Assembly (NCBI RefSeq): GCF_001427025.1
Contig: NZ_LMGA01000001.1
Location: 2,033,222-2,097,221 of the forward strand
Origin: Mesorhizobium sp. Root554
GTDB taxonomy: Bacteria; Pseudomonadota; Alphaproteobacteria; Rhizobiales; Rhizobiaceae
Length of the DNA stretch: 64,000 nucleotides
Direction of reading: 5' to 3'
How positions within the stretch are numbered: position 1 is the stretch's first letter; every line of letters starts with the position of its first letter. This document shows, piece by piece, positions 55,966-64,000 of the stretch. The notes beneath the pieces were generated by a model. That model was not told where the DNA came from. It saw nothing but the letters and a program-made list of their open reading frames with translations, and ran no database searches. Position numbers and translations under genes: made by a program.

Positions 55966-56343
55966 ATGGGACCCGTCAACCTTTTTGACCTTGCTTCCAG
56001 ACAGTCGCAATGGCTGGCCGTGCGCCAGTCGTCGATCGCTGGCAACATCGCCAACGCCAACACGCCGGGCTACACGGCGACCGACGTCGAGCCTTTCGAA
56101 AAGGTTCTGGACCGGTCGCTGGTTTCGCTGCGCGCCACGCAGGCGGGTCATCTCGGCGGCGGCGACAGCGCCGCCTTCGCAGTCAAGCAGCAGGAGAACG
56201 ACGGTGTCGTCCTTCCCTCCAAGAACACGGTGGTGCTGGAAGACGAACTGGTGAAGTCCGGTGAAGTCCGCCGCTCCTTCGAACTCAACACGGCCATCGT
56301 CAAGGCTTTCCACACGATGATGATGATGGCGGTGAAGAGCTGA
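55966..56343 (+). CDS. flgB: Flagellar basal-body rod protein FlgB
   Basis: A 125-residue rod protein. The N-terminal signature reads [19 protein letters not shown] (about 21-39), and the C terminus [21 protein letters not shown] is typical. ATG 55966 was chosen because GGAG lies six bases before it; GTG 55963 is possible. It overlaps flgC by one base. Confidence 0.92.
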   Translation: MGPVNLFDLASRQSQWLAVRQSSIAGNIANANTPGYTATDVEPFEKVLDRSLVSLRATQAGHLGGGDSAAFAVKQQENDGVVLPSKNTVVLEDELVKSGEVRRSFELNTAIVKAFHTMMMMAVKS

Positions 56344-56759
56344 TGGACGCGTTGTCAGCCGCCCTCAAGGTCGCAGCCTCCGGCCTCGGAGCGCAATCGG
56401 AACGGCTGCGCGTCGTTTCGGAAAACATGGCCAACGCGCAGTCGACCGGCACCGCCGCGGGCTCGGACCCGTACCGGCGCAAGACCATCAGCTTCGTCTC
56501 CGAACTTGACCGCGCCTCCGGCGGCTCGCTGGTCGAGGTCGGTTCGATCGACCGCGACCCGTCGCAGTTCCCCGTCGAATTCCAGCCCGGCAACGAGGCG
56601 GCGGACGAGAACGGCTACGTCAAGATGCCGAACGTCAACGTGCTGATCGAGATGGCCGACATGACCGAGGCCAACCGGTCCTACGAAGCCAATCTGCAGG
56701 TCATCAAGCAGGCGCGCGACCTGATCTCCATGACCATCGACCTGATGAGGAACCAGTAA
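56343..56759 (+). CDS. flgC: Flagellar basal-body rod protein FlgC
   Basis: A 138-residue rod protein with [20 protein letters not shown] and [12 protein letters not shown] near the start and [20 protein letters not shown] near the end. It overlaps flgB and fliE by single bases (TGATG and TAATG), so all three are probably translated together. The length is normal. Confidence 0.94.
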   Translation: MDALSAALKVAASGLGAQSERLRVVSENMANAQSTGTAAGSDPYRRKTISFVSELDRASGGSLVEVGSIDRDPSQFPVEFQPGNEAADENGYVKMPNVNVLIEMADMTEANRSYEANLQVIKQARDLISMTIDLMRNQ

Positions 56760-57082
56760 TGATCGGCGGCCTCGGCGCTATACAGCTCACGCCCTCAGTT
56801 GGGGGCTCCGATGCCGCGACAGGGCTGCTGCAGCCATCGGCGCCGGCCACCGGCGGCGTCACGCCGGCCTCCTTCACCGAGGCGCTTGAAAGAGCCGCCA
56901 CGAAAACGGTCGATACAATGCAGAATGCCGAAGCGGTTTCGATCAAGGCGCTGCAGGGCGACGCCGACACCCGCCAGGTCGCGGACGCGGTGATGAGCGC
57001 GCAGCAGGCGCTGCAGACCGCCGTCGCCATCCGCGACAAGATCGTCAGCGCCTATCTCGACATCAGCCGCATGAGCATCTGA
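56759..57082 (+). CDS. fliE: Flagellar hook-basal body protein FliE
   Basis: A 107-residue protein joining the MS-ring and rod. After a low-complexity N terminus (about 1-40) comes the conserved helix [20 protein letters not shown] and the C-terminal [20 protein letters not shown]. The ATG overlaps the flgC stop (TAATG). The size is normal. Confidence 0.93.
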   Translation: MIGGLGAIQLTPSVGGSDAATGLLQPSAPATGGVTPASFTEALERAATKTVDTMQNAEAVSIKALQGDADTRQVADAVMSAQQALQTAVAIRDKIVSAYLDISRMSI

Positions 57083-57092
57083 GGAACGTCCC

Positions 57093-57881
57093 GTGAAAGC
57101 ACTCACCATCGCCGCCACCGGCATGAACGCCCAGCAGACGAACCTGGAAGTCATCGCCAACAACATCGCCAACATCAACACCACCGGCTACAAGCGCGCC
57201 CGCGCCGAATTCTCCGACCTGCTCTATCAGGTCGACCGGACGCAGGGCGTGCCGAACCGCTCGAACGCCTCGATCGTGCCGGAAGGCGTGTCGATCGGCC
57301 TCGGCGTCAAGACTTCCGCCGTGCGCAACGTCCACATCCAGGGCGGCCTGACCAGCACCGGCAACGCCTTCGACATGGCGCTGACCGGCAAGGGCTGGTT
57401 CCAGATCGAGTCCGCCGACGGCGGCACGCTCTACACGCGCGCCGGCGCCTTCAACACCAACGCCACCGGCCAGCTCGTCACCGTTGACGGCGCCAGCGTC
57501 GTTCCCGCCATCACGGTTCCGGCCGATGCGGTGGAGGTGATCGTCAACAAGACCGGGCAGGTGTTCGCGCGCATCGACGGACAGGCCGATCTGCAGCAGC
57601 TCGGCCAGCTCACCCTTGCCACCTTCGCCAACGAGGCCGGCCTCGCGCCGCTCGGCGACAATCTCTTCCAGGAAACCACCGCGTCGGGGCCCGCCAATGT
57701 CGGCGTGCCGGGCGATCCGGGCTACGCCACCATCGAACAGGGCTATCTGGAAAATTCCAACGTCGATCCGGTCAAGGAAATCACCGAGCTGATCTCGGCC
57801 CAGCGCGCCTATGAGATGAACTCCAAGGTCATCCAGGCCGCCGACGAGATGGCCGCCGTCGTCTCCAAGAATATCAGGTGA
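57093..57881 (+). CDS. flgG: Flagellar distal rod protein FlgG
   Basis: A 262-residue rod protein with the N-terminal signature [20 protein letters not shown] (about 14-33) and the C-terminal [20 protein letters not shown]. The middle holds [21 protein letters not shown] 57093 is the start; ten bases separate it from fliE. Confidence 0.95.
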   Translation: MKALTIAATGMNAQQTNLEVIANNIANINTTGYKRARAEFSDLLYQVDRTQGVPNRSNASIVPEGVSIGLGVKTSAVRNVHIQGGLTSTGNAFDMALTGKGWFQIESADGGTLYTRAGAFNTNATGQLVTVDGASVVPAITVPADAVEVIVNKTGQVFARIDGQADLQQLGQLTLATFANEAGLAPLGDNLFQETTASGPANVGVPGDPGYATIEQGYLENSNVDPVKEITELISAQRAYEMNSKVIQAADEMAAVVSKNIR

Positions 57882-57886
57882 CGACG

Positions 57887-58360
57887 ATGGCCGCGCACGC
57901 TCTCCGCGCCTTTTTACGGGGCCTGGCTCTCGCCGCCGCTGTCGCCTGCGGCGGCGTCCAGGCGTTTGCCGAGGAGATCGTGCTCATCCCCAGCCGCGTC
58001 ATCTATCCGGGCGAGACCATCGCGCTCGCCGCATTGAAGGAAGTGACCCTGCAGCCCGGCCGCCACAAGCCGGACGCCGTGGCGACGACCGCGCAGGAAC
58101 TCGACGGCAAGATCGCCAAGCGCACGCTGCTGCCCGGCCGCTATATTCCGGCGAATGCGCTGCGCGAGGCCTGGCTGGTCGAACAGGGCGCCCCGGTGCA
58201 GGTGACGTTCGTCGCCGGCGCATTGACCATCTCGGCCAGCGCCGTGACGCTGCAGCCGGGAGCCGCGGGCGATCTGGTCAAGGTCCGCAATGTCGACAGC
58301 GGCAAGATCTTTTCCGGCACCGTCATGGCCGACGGCACCATCAGGGTCGGTGCATCATGA
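57887..58360 (+). CDS. flgA: Flagellar P-ring chaperone FlgA
   Basis: About 157 residues with an N-terminal signal peptide (hydrophobic about 8-28, cleavage near VQAFAEE) and a C-terminal SAF domain (about 45-150) that helps assemble the P-ring. GTG 57878, overlapping the flgG stop, is an alternative start; ATG 57887 has AGGTGA six bases before it. The 3' end overlaps flgI by four bases (ATGA). Confidence 0.9.
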   Translation: MAAHALRAFLRGLALAAAVACGGVQAFAEEIVLIPSRVIYPGETIALAALKEVTLQPGRHKPDAVATTAQELDGKIAKRTLLPGRYIPANALREAWLVEQGAPVQVTFVAGALTISASAVTLQPGAAGDLVKVRNVDSGKIFSGTVMADGTIRVGAS

Positions 58361-59598
58361 GGCTTGGCCTGTCGCTCGCCCTCATCGCGACGCTGCTTAT
58401 ACAGCCTGCATGGGCCGATGGCCTGACGGCCAAGGCCAAGCGCGAGCTGGCGACGCGTGACGGCGGCGCCTTCAACGAGCCCGACTACGACCCCAAGACA
58501 TCGGCGCGCATGTTCCAGGTGTCGTCGGGCCCGTCCTCGCTGCCGCCCGGACAGGTCGCATCCCGCATCAAGGACATCGCCCAGCTCCAGAGCGCCCGCG
58601 ACAACCAGCTTGTCGGCTACGGCCTGGTGATCGGCCTCCAGGGCTCCGGCGACAGCCTGCGGAATTCTCCCTTCACCGAGCAGTCGATCCGCGCCATGCT
58701 CGAAAACCTCGGCATCGCCACCGAAGGCGGCAGCGCGCGCGCCAAGAATGTGGCGGCGGTCATCGTCACCGCCAACATGCCGCCCTTCGTGCAGTCGGGC
58801 GCGCGCATCGACATCAACGTCTCGTCCATGGGCGATGCCACCTCGCTGCAGGGCGGCACGCTCATCATGACGCCGCTCAAGGCGGCGGATGGCGAGATCT
58901 ACGCCGTTGGCCAGGGTTCGGTCATCGTCTCCGGATTCAGCGCCCAGGGCCAGGCCGAGCAATTGACGCAAGGCGTGCCCACCTCGGGCCGGGTTCCGAA
59001 CGGCGCCATCGTCGAGCGGTCTGTGGATGCCGAGTTCGGCGACCAGTCGGTTTTGACCCTGCAACTGCGCAACCCGGATTTCTCCACGGCGGTCCGTATC
59101 GCCGACGCCATCAACGACTATACGCGCCAGCGTTTCGGCGCGCGCGTCGCGGCCGAACGGGACGCCCGCACGGTCTCCATCAAGAAACCGAAGAACATCG
59201 CCGCCGCGCGCTTCTACGCCGAGATCGAAAACCTCGTGGTCGAGTCCGACACGCCGGCCAAGGTCGTCATCGACGAGCGCACCGGCACCATCGTCATCGG
59301 CAACCAGGTCAGGATTTCCCGCGTCGCCATCAGCCACGGCGCGCTGACGGTCCGCATCACCGAAGCGCCGCGCGTCGTCCAGCCGGAGCCGTTCTCGCGC
59401 GGCGAAACCGCTGTCGAACCCTTCACCGCCATCGATGCGACCCAGCCCGACGCGCGGGTCGCCGTGCTCGACGGACCCAATCTCGAAACGCTCGTCTCGG
59501 GGCTGAACCGGCTCGGCGTCAAGCCGGACGGCATCATCGCAATCCTGCAAGGCATCAAATCGGCCGGCGCCCTGCAGGCTGATCTGGTTCTCCAATAG
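58357..59598 (+). CDS. flgI: Flagellar P-ring protein FlgI with N-terminal extension
   Basis: A 413-residue P-ring subunit. The signal peptide ends near AWA (20). The conserved part begins at RIKDIAQLQSARDNQLVGYG (R70) and runs to the usual end, GIIAILQGIKSAGALQADLV. Between them lie about 49 residues absent from typical FlgI, in which this motif follows the signal directly. Start ATG 58357 overlaps flgA by four bases. Confidence 0.93.
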   Translation: MRLGLSLALIATLLIQPAWADGLTAKAKRELATRDGGAFNEPDYDPKTSARMFQVSSGPSSLPPGQVASRIKDIAQLQSARDNQLVGYGLVIGLQGSGDSLRNSPFTEQSIRAMLENLGIATEGGSARAKNVAAVIVTANMPPFVQSGARIDINVSSMGDATSLQGGTLIMTPLKAADGEIYAVGQGSVIVSGFSAQGQAEQLTQGVPTSGRVPNGAIVERSVDAEFGDQSVLTLQLRNPDFSTAVRIADAINDYTRQRFGARVAAERDARTVSIKKPKNIAAARFYAEIENLVVESDTPAKVVIDERTGTIVIGNQVRISRVAISHGALTVRITEAPRVVQPEPFSRGETAVEPFTAIDATQPDARVAVLDGPNLETLVSGLNRLGVKPDGIIAILQGIKSAGALQADLVLQ

Positions 59599-59607
59599 GT
59601 TCTGACG

Positions 59608-60216
59608 ATGCTGCATCCCGCCTTCCCCCACCACAACCGTAGCCGCCACCCGCGCCTGCTCGCGGCCTGTGCGCTGGCGGCTGTCATCGCCGGCATCGGA
59701 CCCGCCCGCACCGAGAGCGTGCGCCAGGTCCTGCCTGGTGCGCCGGCTGTGCCCGAGCAGCAGACGCTGGCGCGCGAGGCAGCGCCTTCGCCCACCGGCA
59801 TCACCGGTTCCACCGGCGAGGAGAGCGAAATCCAGCGCTTCTGCTCCAACATCGCCGACGCCGCCCGCGACCGCCGCTACGCCTTGCAGACCGCCGAGTT
59901 GAAGCAGCTCCAGAGCGATGTCGACAATCGCATCAAGGCGCTGGAGGAAAAGCGCGCTGAATACGAGCAATGGCTCAAGCGCCGCGAGGTGTTCCTCGCC
60001 CGCGCCGAGGACGGCGTCGTCAAGATCTACGCAGACATGAAACCTGACGCCGCCGCCGAACGGCTGGCCATCGTCCATGCCGACCTTGCCGCGGCGATCC
60101 TGATGAAGCTGGATTCGCGCAAGGCAGGCGTCATCCTCAACGAAATGGACCAGAAGGCAGCCGCCATGCTCACCGGCATCATGGCGAGCGCGGCCCGCAG
60201 GGTGGACCCGACATGA
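59608..60216 (+). CDS. motE: MotC chaperone MotE
   Basis: A 202-residue periplasmic chaperone of the rhizobial motor protein MotC. A signal-like hydrophobic stretch lies at about 17-32, then a coiled-coil middle (about 90-140, KQLQSDVDNRIKALEEKRAE) and a C-terminal MgtE-N-like domain with MKPDAAAERLAIVHADLAAAI. motC itself is not in the window. It overlaps flgH by four bases (ATGA). Confidence 0.88.
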   Translation: MLHPAFPHHNRSRHPRLLAACALAAVIAGIGPARTESVRQVLPGAPAVPEQQTLAREAAPSPTGITGSTGEESEIQRFCSNIADAARDRRYALQTAELKQLQSDVDNRIKALEEKRAEYEQWLKRREVFLARAEDGVVKIYADMKPDAAAERLAIVHADLAAAILMKLDSRKAGVILNEMDQKAAAMLTGIMASAARRVDPT

Positions 60217-60917
60217 TCCGAAGAACAGCCATCCTCCTGGCCGTGGCAACGCTTTCCGGCTGCGGCACCAATCTGAAGGAGATCGGCCGCGAGCCGTCCC
60301 TGTCGCCCGTCGGCTCCGGCATCGAGAACGGCAGCACCTCGGTTTATCGCTACCCGGAAACGCCGGCTGCGCCGGTGAAGCGCTTTTCCCTGTGGGACGA
60401 CAAGCAGAGCCGTCTGTTCACCGACCCCCGCGCCCTCCAGACCGGCGACATATTGACGGTCAAGATCCGGATCAACGACCGCGCCCGCTTCAAGAACGAG
60501 TCCGACCGCAGCCGCACCACCAACCGCACGCTGACCGGTTCGCTCGACGCCGAATGGGAAGGCGTCGGCACCGGCGGCGCCCTCGATGCCGGCGTCGGCT
60601 CCAAGACATCGACGGCCGGCGCCGGCGCCACCGAGCGTTCGGAATCGATCGACTTGAACGTGGCCGCCGTCGTCACCGACGTGTTGCCGAACGGCAACCT
60701 GATGATCAAGGGTTCCCAGGAAGTCCGGGTCAATGCCGAACTCAGGGTGCTGACCATCGCCGGCATCGTGCGGCCGTCCGACATTGGCGGCCAGAACACC
60801 ATCTCCTACGAACGCATCGCCGAAGCCCGCATTTCCTACGGCGGCCGTGGCCGCCTGACCGAGGTCCAGCAGCCGCCTTATGGCCAGCAGATCCTCGATC
60901 AGGTTCTGCCTTTCTAG
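60213..60917 (+). CDS. flgH: Flagellar L-ring lipoprotein FlgH
   Basis: A 234-residue outer-membrane L-ring protein with a lipobox LSGC (residues 14-17; lipidated cysteine 17). The C-terminal family segments VLPNGNLMIKGSQEV and LRVLTIAGIVRPSDI are present. It starts inside the end of motE. fliL follows 17 bases later. Confidence 0.95.
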   Translation: MIRRTAILLAVATLSGCGTNLKEIGREPSLSPVGSGIENGSTSVYRYPETPAAPVKRFSLWDDKQSRLFTDPRALQTGDILTVKIRINDRARFKNESDRSRTTNRTLTGSLDAEWEGVGTGGALDAGVGSKTSTAGAGATERSESIDLNVAAVVTDVLPNGNLMIKGSQEVRVNAELRVLTIAGIVRPSDIGGQNTISYERIAEARISYGGRGRLTEVQQPPYGQQILDQVLPF

Positions 60918-60934
60918 GCCGGGGAAAGCAGATC

Positions 60935-61438
60935 ATGGCCAATGTCGAGCAGACCGCCGAAGCGCCGAAGGGGACCTCCCTTGTTCTTCAGCTTGGCCTG
61001 TTCGCAGGCCTCACGGTCGCGGCGCTGGCTGTCGGCTGGCTGTCCGGGGCATACCTGAAAAATTCGGAGAACCCCGCCCCACCCAGGGCGGCGCACGCCG
61101 GCGGTGCTGAGGACGGCGCTGCTCCGGCGCATGGCGCTTCGAACGCACCGGGAGCCTTGGTCCTGGTGGAGCTCGCGCCCCTCACCACCAATCTCGCCGC
61201 GCCGGCTGAAATCTGGGTGCGCCTCGATGCCTCGCTGGTTCTGGACGCGCCGCAGCCGCCCGAACTGGTCGAAGCCATCCACCAGGACCTGCTGGCCTTC
61301 CTGCGCACCGTCAAGATGCACCAGGTCGAAGGCGCCAGCGGCTATCAGCACCTCAAGGCCGACCTGCAGGAGCGGGCTTCGATCCGCAGCCAGGGCCATG
61401 TGAAGGACGTGCTTATCAGGACGCTGCTGTTCGAATGA
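60935..61438 (+). CDS. fliL: Flagellar basal-body-associated protein FliL
   Basis: A 167-residue single-pass membrane protein (helix about 16-40) with the conserved C-terminal domain (about 85-165, ALVLVELAPLTTNLAAPAEI). FliL rings surround stator units. ATG 60935 starts 17 bases after flgH, and its end overlaps fliP by four bases (ATGA). Confidence 0.9.
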   Translation: MANVEQTAEAPKGTSLVLQLGLFAGLTVAALAVGWLSGAYLKNSENPAPPRAAHAGGAEDGAAPAHGASNAPGALVLVELAPLTTNLAAPAEIWVRLDASLVLDAPQPPELVEAIHQDLLAFLRTVKMHQVEGASGYQHLKADLQERASIRSQGHVKDVLIRTLLFE

Positions 61439-62166
61439 AACGCTTCCTTCTCGCCCTCGCCATGGCCGCCCTCGCCGTTTCGACGGCTTCGGCGCAGCAG
61501 ATCGACCTCGGCGGCATCGCCCAGGCCAATGGCACGACCGTCGCCTACATCATCCAGATGTTCGGGCTCATCAGCGTGCTGTCGGTCGCGCCGGGCCTGC
61601 TCATCATGGTGACCAGCTTCACCCGCTTCATCATCGCCTTTTCGATTTTGCGCGCCGGCATCGGCCTGCAATCCACGCCCGCCAACCTCATCCTGATCTC
61701 GCTGTCGCTGTTCATGACCTTCTATGTCATGGCGCCGACCTTCGATCAGGCCTGGAACAATGGCGTGAAGCCGCTGATGGACAACCAGATCACCCAGACG
61801 CAGGCGTTCGAGCGGATTTCCGAGCCGTTCCGCGGCTTCATGCTGCAGAACGTGCGCGACAAGGATTTCGACCTGTTCGCCGATCTGGCGCGCGAGCGGG
61901 GCCAGACCGTTTCGCGCGAGACGGTCGACCTCCGCATCCTCGTCCCCGCCTTCATGATCTCTGAAATCCGCCGCGGCTTCGAGATCGGTTTCCTGATCGT
62001 GTTGCCCTTCCTCGTCATCGACCTGATCGTCGCCACCATCACCATGGCCATGGGCATGATGATGCTGCCACCAACGGTGCTTTCCCTGCCGTTCAAGATC
62101 ATGTTCTTCGTGTTGATCGACGGCTGGAACCTGCTGGTCGGGAGCCTGGTGCGCTCCTTTACCTGA
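61435..62166 (+). CDS. fliP: Flagellar export protein FliP
   Basis: A 243-residue core subunit of the export gate, with a cleavable N-terminal signal (about 1-20, AAATASAQQ-like end) and four membrane helices. Family motifs are APGLLIMVTSFTRFIIAFSI and MTFYVMAPTFDQAWN in the first half and EIRRGFEIGFLIVLPFLVID in the second. It overlaps fliL by four bases and is the last gene of this operon; fliQ and fliR are not in the window. Confidence 0.95.
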   Translation: MKRFLLALAMAALAVSTASAQQIDLGGIAQANGTTVAYIIQMFGLISVLSVAPGLLIMVTSFTRFIIAFSILRAGIGLQSTPANLILISLSLFMTFYVMAPTFDQAWNNGVKPLMDNQITQTQAFERISEPFRGFMLQNVRDKDFDLFADLARERGQTVSRETVDLRILVPAFMISEIRRGFEIGFLIVLPFLVIDLIVATITMAMGMMMLPPTVLSLPFKIMFFVLIDGWNLLVGSLVRSFT

Positions 62167-62338
62167 CACGGATTTCCAGCCCGGCCGCGCGTGCGGTCCA
62201 GCGCCCCCCGCCCAAATTTTGAGCAAAAATTTCCGGTTAACCGTCCGCCTTATCTGTTTGGTAGGAAGTGGCGGGCATAGTCCCCACTCGATGGCGGGTG
62301 ATCGGGTTTAGAAGATCATTGGCATGATGCCGTACCGT

Positions 62339-62359
62339 CATACCGGTCAGCCCGGTATG
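62339..62359 (+). other. Inverted repeat in the first flagellin 5' region
   Basis: CATACCGG (62339-62346) and CCGGTATG (62352-62359) form a perfect 8-bp stem, 38 bases before the flagellin ATG. The 231-base gap 62167-62397 also holds AAATTTT/AAAATTT (62214-62232). Probable 5' leader structure. Confidence 0.5.
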
Positions 62360-62397
62360 TCCCCCAAAATTTTGTGTGTAAAAGGGTACGTGTATCC

Positions 62398-63321
62398 ATG
62401 GCTAGCATCATGACCAATGCCTCGGCGCTCACCGCGCTGCAGAGCCTGAACTCCACCAACAAAGCGCTCGAAACCACCCAGGCCCGCATTTCGACTGGCT
62501 ATCGTGTTTCCAGCGCCAGCGACAACGCCGCTTACTGGTCGATCGCCACCACCATGCGTTCGGACAACAAGGCAAACTCCGTCCTGCAGGACGCGCTCGG
62601 CCTCGGCGCCGCCAAGATCGACACCGCCTACACCGCGATGAACAGCTCGATCGAGGTCGTCGACCAGATCAAGCAGAAGGTTCTGCTCGCCAAGACCTCC
62701 AGCGCCGACGACCGCGCCAAGATCCAGTCCGAAATCACGTCGCTCCAGGCGCAGCTGACCGACAACATCGGCGGCGCCAACTACGCCGGCTCGAACCTCT
62801 TGCAGACGGACTCGACGTCGACGACCGACACCAAACTTACGGTCATGACGTCCTACAATCGCGACTCGACCGGCGCGGTCACCACCGGCACGATCGACGT
62901 CGACTATGCCGATACCCGTCTCATCGATTCGGGCGGCGCGAACGCCGGCATCCTCGATACCGAGTTCACCACGACCGGCGCCGGCGCAGCCACTGCGACG
63001 ATCCTCAACCTCAACGTAACCGGCGCGACGCTGGATTCGGCCGACTTCGACGACATGCTGACCGGTATCGAAGCCGGTTTGAAGTCGATGGCGACCGGCG
63101 CTGCCTCGCTCGGCGCCGCCAAGGCCCGCGTCGATCTGCAGAAGGACTTCGTTTCCAAGCTCAGCGACTCCATCGAGCGCGGCGTCGGCCAGCTCGTTGA
63201 CGCCGACATGAACAAGGAATCGACCCGTCTGCAGGCCCTCCAGGTCCAGCAGCAGCTCGGCATCCAGTCGCTGTCGATCGCCAACGGCAATTCGCAGCAG
63301 ATCCTGTCGCTCTTCCGCTAA
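62398..63321 (+). CDS. Flagellin
   Basis: A 307-residue filament protein with conserved N-terminal (about 1-150) and C-terminal (about 240-307) helical regions and a variable middle. The N terminus reads ASIMTNASALTALQSLN and the C terminus STRLQALQVQQQLGIQSLSI. ATG 62398 is the start; GTG 62374 is upstream. A strong terminator follows. The second flagellin starts 195 bases downstream. Confidence 0.96.
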   Translation: MASIMTNASALTALQSLNSTNKALETTQARISTGYRVSSASDNAAYWSIATTMRSDNKANSVLQDALGLGAAKIDTAYTAMNSSIEVVDQIKQKVLLAKTSSADDRAKIQSEITSLQAQLTDNIGGANYAGSNLLQTDSTSTTDTKLTVMTSYNRDSTGAVTTGTIDVDYADTRLIDSGGANAGILDTEFTTTGAGAATATILNLNVTGATLDSADFDDMLTGIEAGLKSMATGAASLGAAKARVDLQKDFVSKLSDSIERGVGQLVDADMNKESTRLQALQVQQQLGIQSLSIANGNSQQILSLFR

Positions 63322-63356
63322 CAGCAATCCTCGGCTGACCGACAGTCACCGAACAA

Positions 63357-63390
63357 GGCCGCGCCTCTCCGGAGGCGCGGCCTTTCCGTT
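63357..63390 (+). terminator. Terminator after the first flagellin
   Basis: Perfect 11-base stem GGCCGCGCCTC (63357-63367) with GAGGCGCGGCC (63372-63382), loop TCCG, then TTTCCGTTT. It ends the flagellin transcript about 35 bases after its stop. Confidence 0.9.
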
Positions 63391-63415
63391 TGCCTAGAGT
63401 ACAAACGGCTCCCCC

Positions 63416-63431
63416 TTAATCTGATGTTAAC
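63416..63431 (+). promoter_or_regulatory. CtrA box upstream of the second flagellin
   Basis: TTAA (63416-63419), seven bases TCTGATG, TTAA (63427-63430), C: a perfect match to the CtrA consensus TTAA-N7-TTAAC, 86 bases before the flagellin start. Its second half overlaps the left arm of the next inverted repeat. Confidence 0.75.
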
Positions 63432-63455
63432 CATGAACTCCTAATCATGGTTAAC
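63426..63455. repeat. 11-bp palindrome upstream of the second flagellin
   Basis: GTTAACCATGA (63426-63436) and TCATGGTTAAC (63445-63455) are perfect inverted repeats with an eight-base spacer. Overlapping the CtrA box, it looks like a regulator-binding operator. Confidence 0.7.
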
Positions 63456-63516
63456 CGATCGTCTCCAACGGCATGCCGGCGCGCAGCCCGAGGACAGTCA
63501 AGAAGGGGCGACACCT

Positions 63517-64000
63517 GTGGCGAGCATCATGACAAACGCATCTGCAATGACGGCATTGCAGAGCTTGAACGAAACCAACAAGCAGCTCGACATCACCCAG
63601 GGCCGCATCTCGACCGGCTACCGTGTCGCCACCGCCAGTGACAATGCCGCATACTGGTCGATCGCCACCACCATGCGCTCCGACAACAAGGCCAATTCCG
63701 TCGTCCAGGACGCGCTCGGCCTTGGCGCCGGCAAGGTCGATACCGCCTACACCGCCATGAACAGCGCCATCGAGGTCGTCGACCAGATCAAACAGAAGGT
63801 CCTGCTGGCCAAGACCTCCAGCCCGGCGGACCGCGCCAAGATCCAGAGCGAGATCAAGACCTATCAGGACCAGTTGAAGGACACGATCGGCGGTGCCAGC
63901 TATGCCGGCTCGAACCTGCTAGAAACCGACTCGACTTCCACCGACACGACGCTGAACATCATCTCCTCCTACAATCGCGACGCCACCGGCGCGGTTGTCA
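63517..64000 (+). CDS. Second flagellin (5' part)
   Basis: Starts at GTG 63517 (ASIMTNASAMTALQSLNE) with AAGGGG about eight bases before it, and runs off the window at 64000; about 161 residues are visible. The N-terminal region is nearly the same as that of the first flagellin, with many synonymous differences, so it is an old tandem paralogue. It has its own upstream CtrA box and palindrome. Confidence 0.93.
   Translation, partial: MASIMTNASAMTALQSLNETNKQLDITQGRISTGYRVATASDNAAYWSIATTMRSDNKANSVVQDALGLGAGKVDTAYTAMNSAIEVVDQIKQKVLLAKTSSPADRAKIQSEIKTYQDQLKDTIGGASYAGSNLLETDSTSTDTTLNIISSYNRDATGAVV

Noticed and set aside
62214..62232. AAATTTT/AAAATTT repeat as the fliP operon terminator
   Set aside because: An A/T-only stem is too weak, though it could be part of the flagellin promoter.

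Overview
The window looks like chromosomal DNA of an alphaproteobacterium of the Hyphomicrobiales (Rhizobiales), most like Mesorhizobium and other Phyllobacteriaceae. This is inferred from gene content: a fused TrpE(G) behind a Trp leader peptide, VisN/VisR flagellar regulators, MotE, DUF1217 and DUF1153 (SciP) proteins, a ChpT-CtrA module, a rhizobial two-palindrome intergenic repeat, and uniformly high G+C with strong C/G third-position bias. No insertion sequence, prophage, integron or CRISPR array was seen.

Positions 1-29,300 hold housekeeping and metabolic genes: the end of a DUF2333 gene, fhs, a DUF4126 membrane protein with an FAD oxidoreductase, the attenuated trpE(G), a cation efflux protein, an exported protein with an internal duplication, small oxidoreductase-type genes, and leuA behind what looks like a Leu-rich leader peptide. 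After these come hydrolases, a glutathionyl-hydroquinone reductase-type protein, an SDR enzyme, a HugZ-like protein, an ArsR-type regulator, a TrmH-type methyltransferase and an EipA-like envelope protein. Between 23.1 and 26.5 kb lies a cell-cycle module: chpT, a receiver-only response regulator with an altered acidic pocket, ctrA, fliJ and sciP. It is followed by mnmA, a Gfo/Idh/MocA dehydrogenase and a CAT-anticodon tRNA with a near-consensus promoter.

Positions 29.5-37.5 kb carry a complete kdp potassium uptake and sensing operon (a micropeptide, then kdpF, kdpA, kdpB, kdpC, kdpD, kdpE). It is separated from a convergent aldehyde dehydrogenase (ALDH7/AmaB type) by a RIME-like double palindrome. 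From 37.5 to 44.3 kb the minus strand has that dehydrogenase, a repeat-rich gap, a small membrane protein, an ECF42-type sigma factor with its YCII/DGPF partner, a topoisomerase IB and a glutaryl-CoA dehydrogenase. The two dehydrogenases fit lysine degradation.

From 44.7 kb to the end is a flagellar locus: visN-visR; on the minus strand motA-fliM-fliN-fliG-flhB and a small hypothetical gene; on the plus strand a DUF1217 repeat protein, flgF, fliI, an unknown membrane protein, flgB, flgC, fliE, flgG, flgA, flgI, motE, flgH, fliL and fliP; then two flagellin genes, the second cut by the window end. Many genes overlap by 1-4 bases, so translational coupling is likely.

The main regulatory theme is a possible link between the cell-cycle module and the flagellar locus. 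A perfect CtrA box (TTAA-N7-TTAAC) lies before the second flagellin. Eight GANTC (CcrM) sites lie within 306 bp around the visN start, and further GANTC clusters lie upstream of ctrA/fliJ and chpT. These are sequence observations; the regulatory reading is inference.
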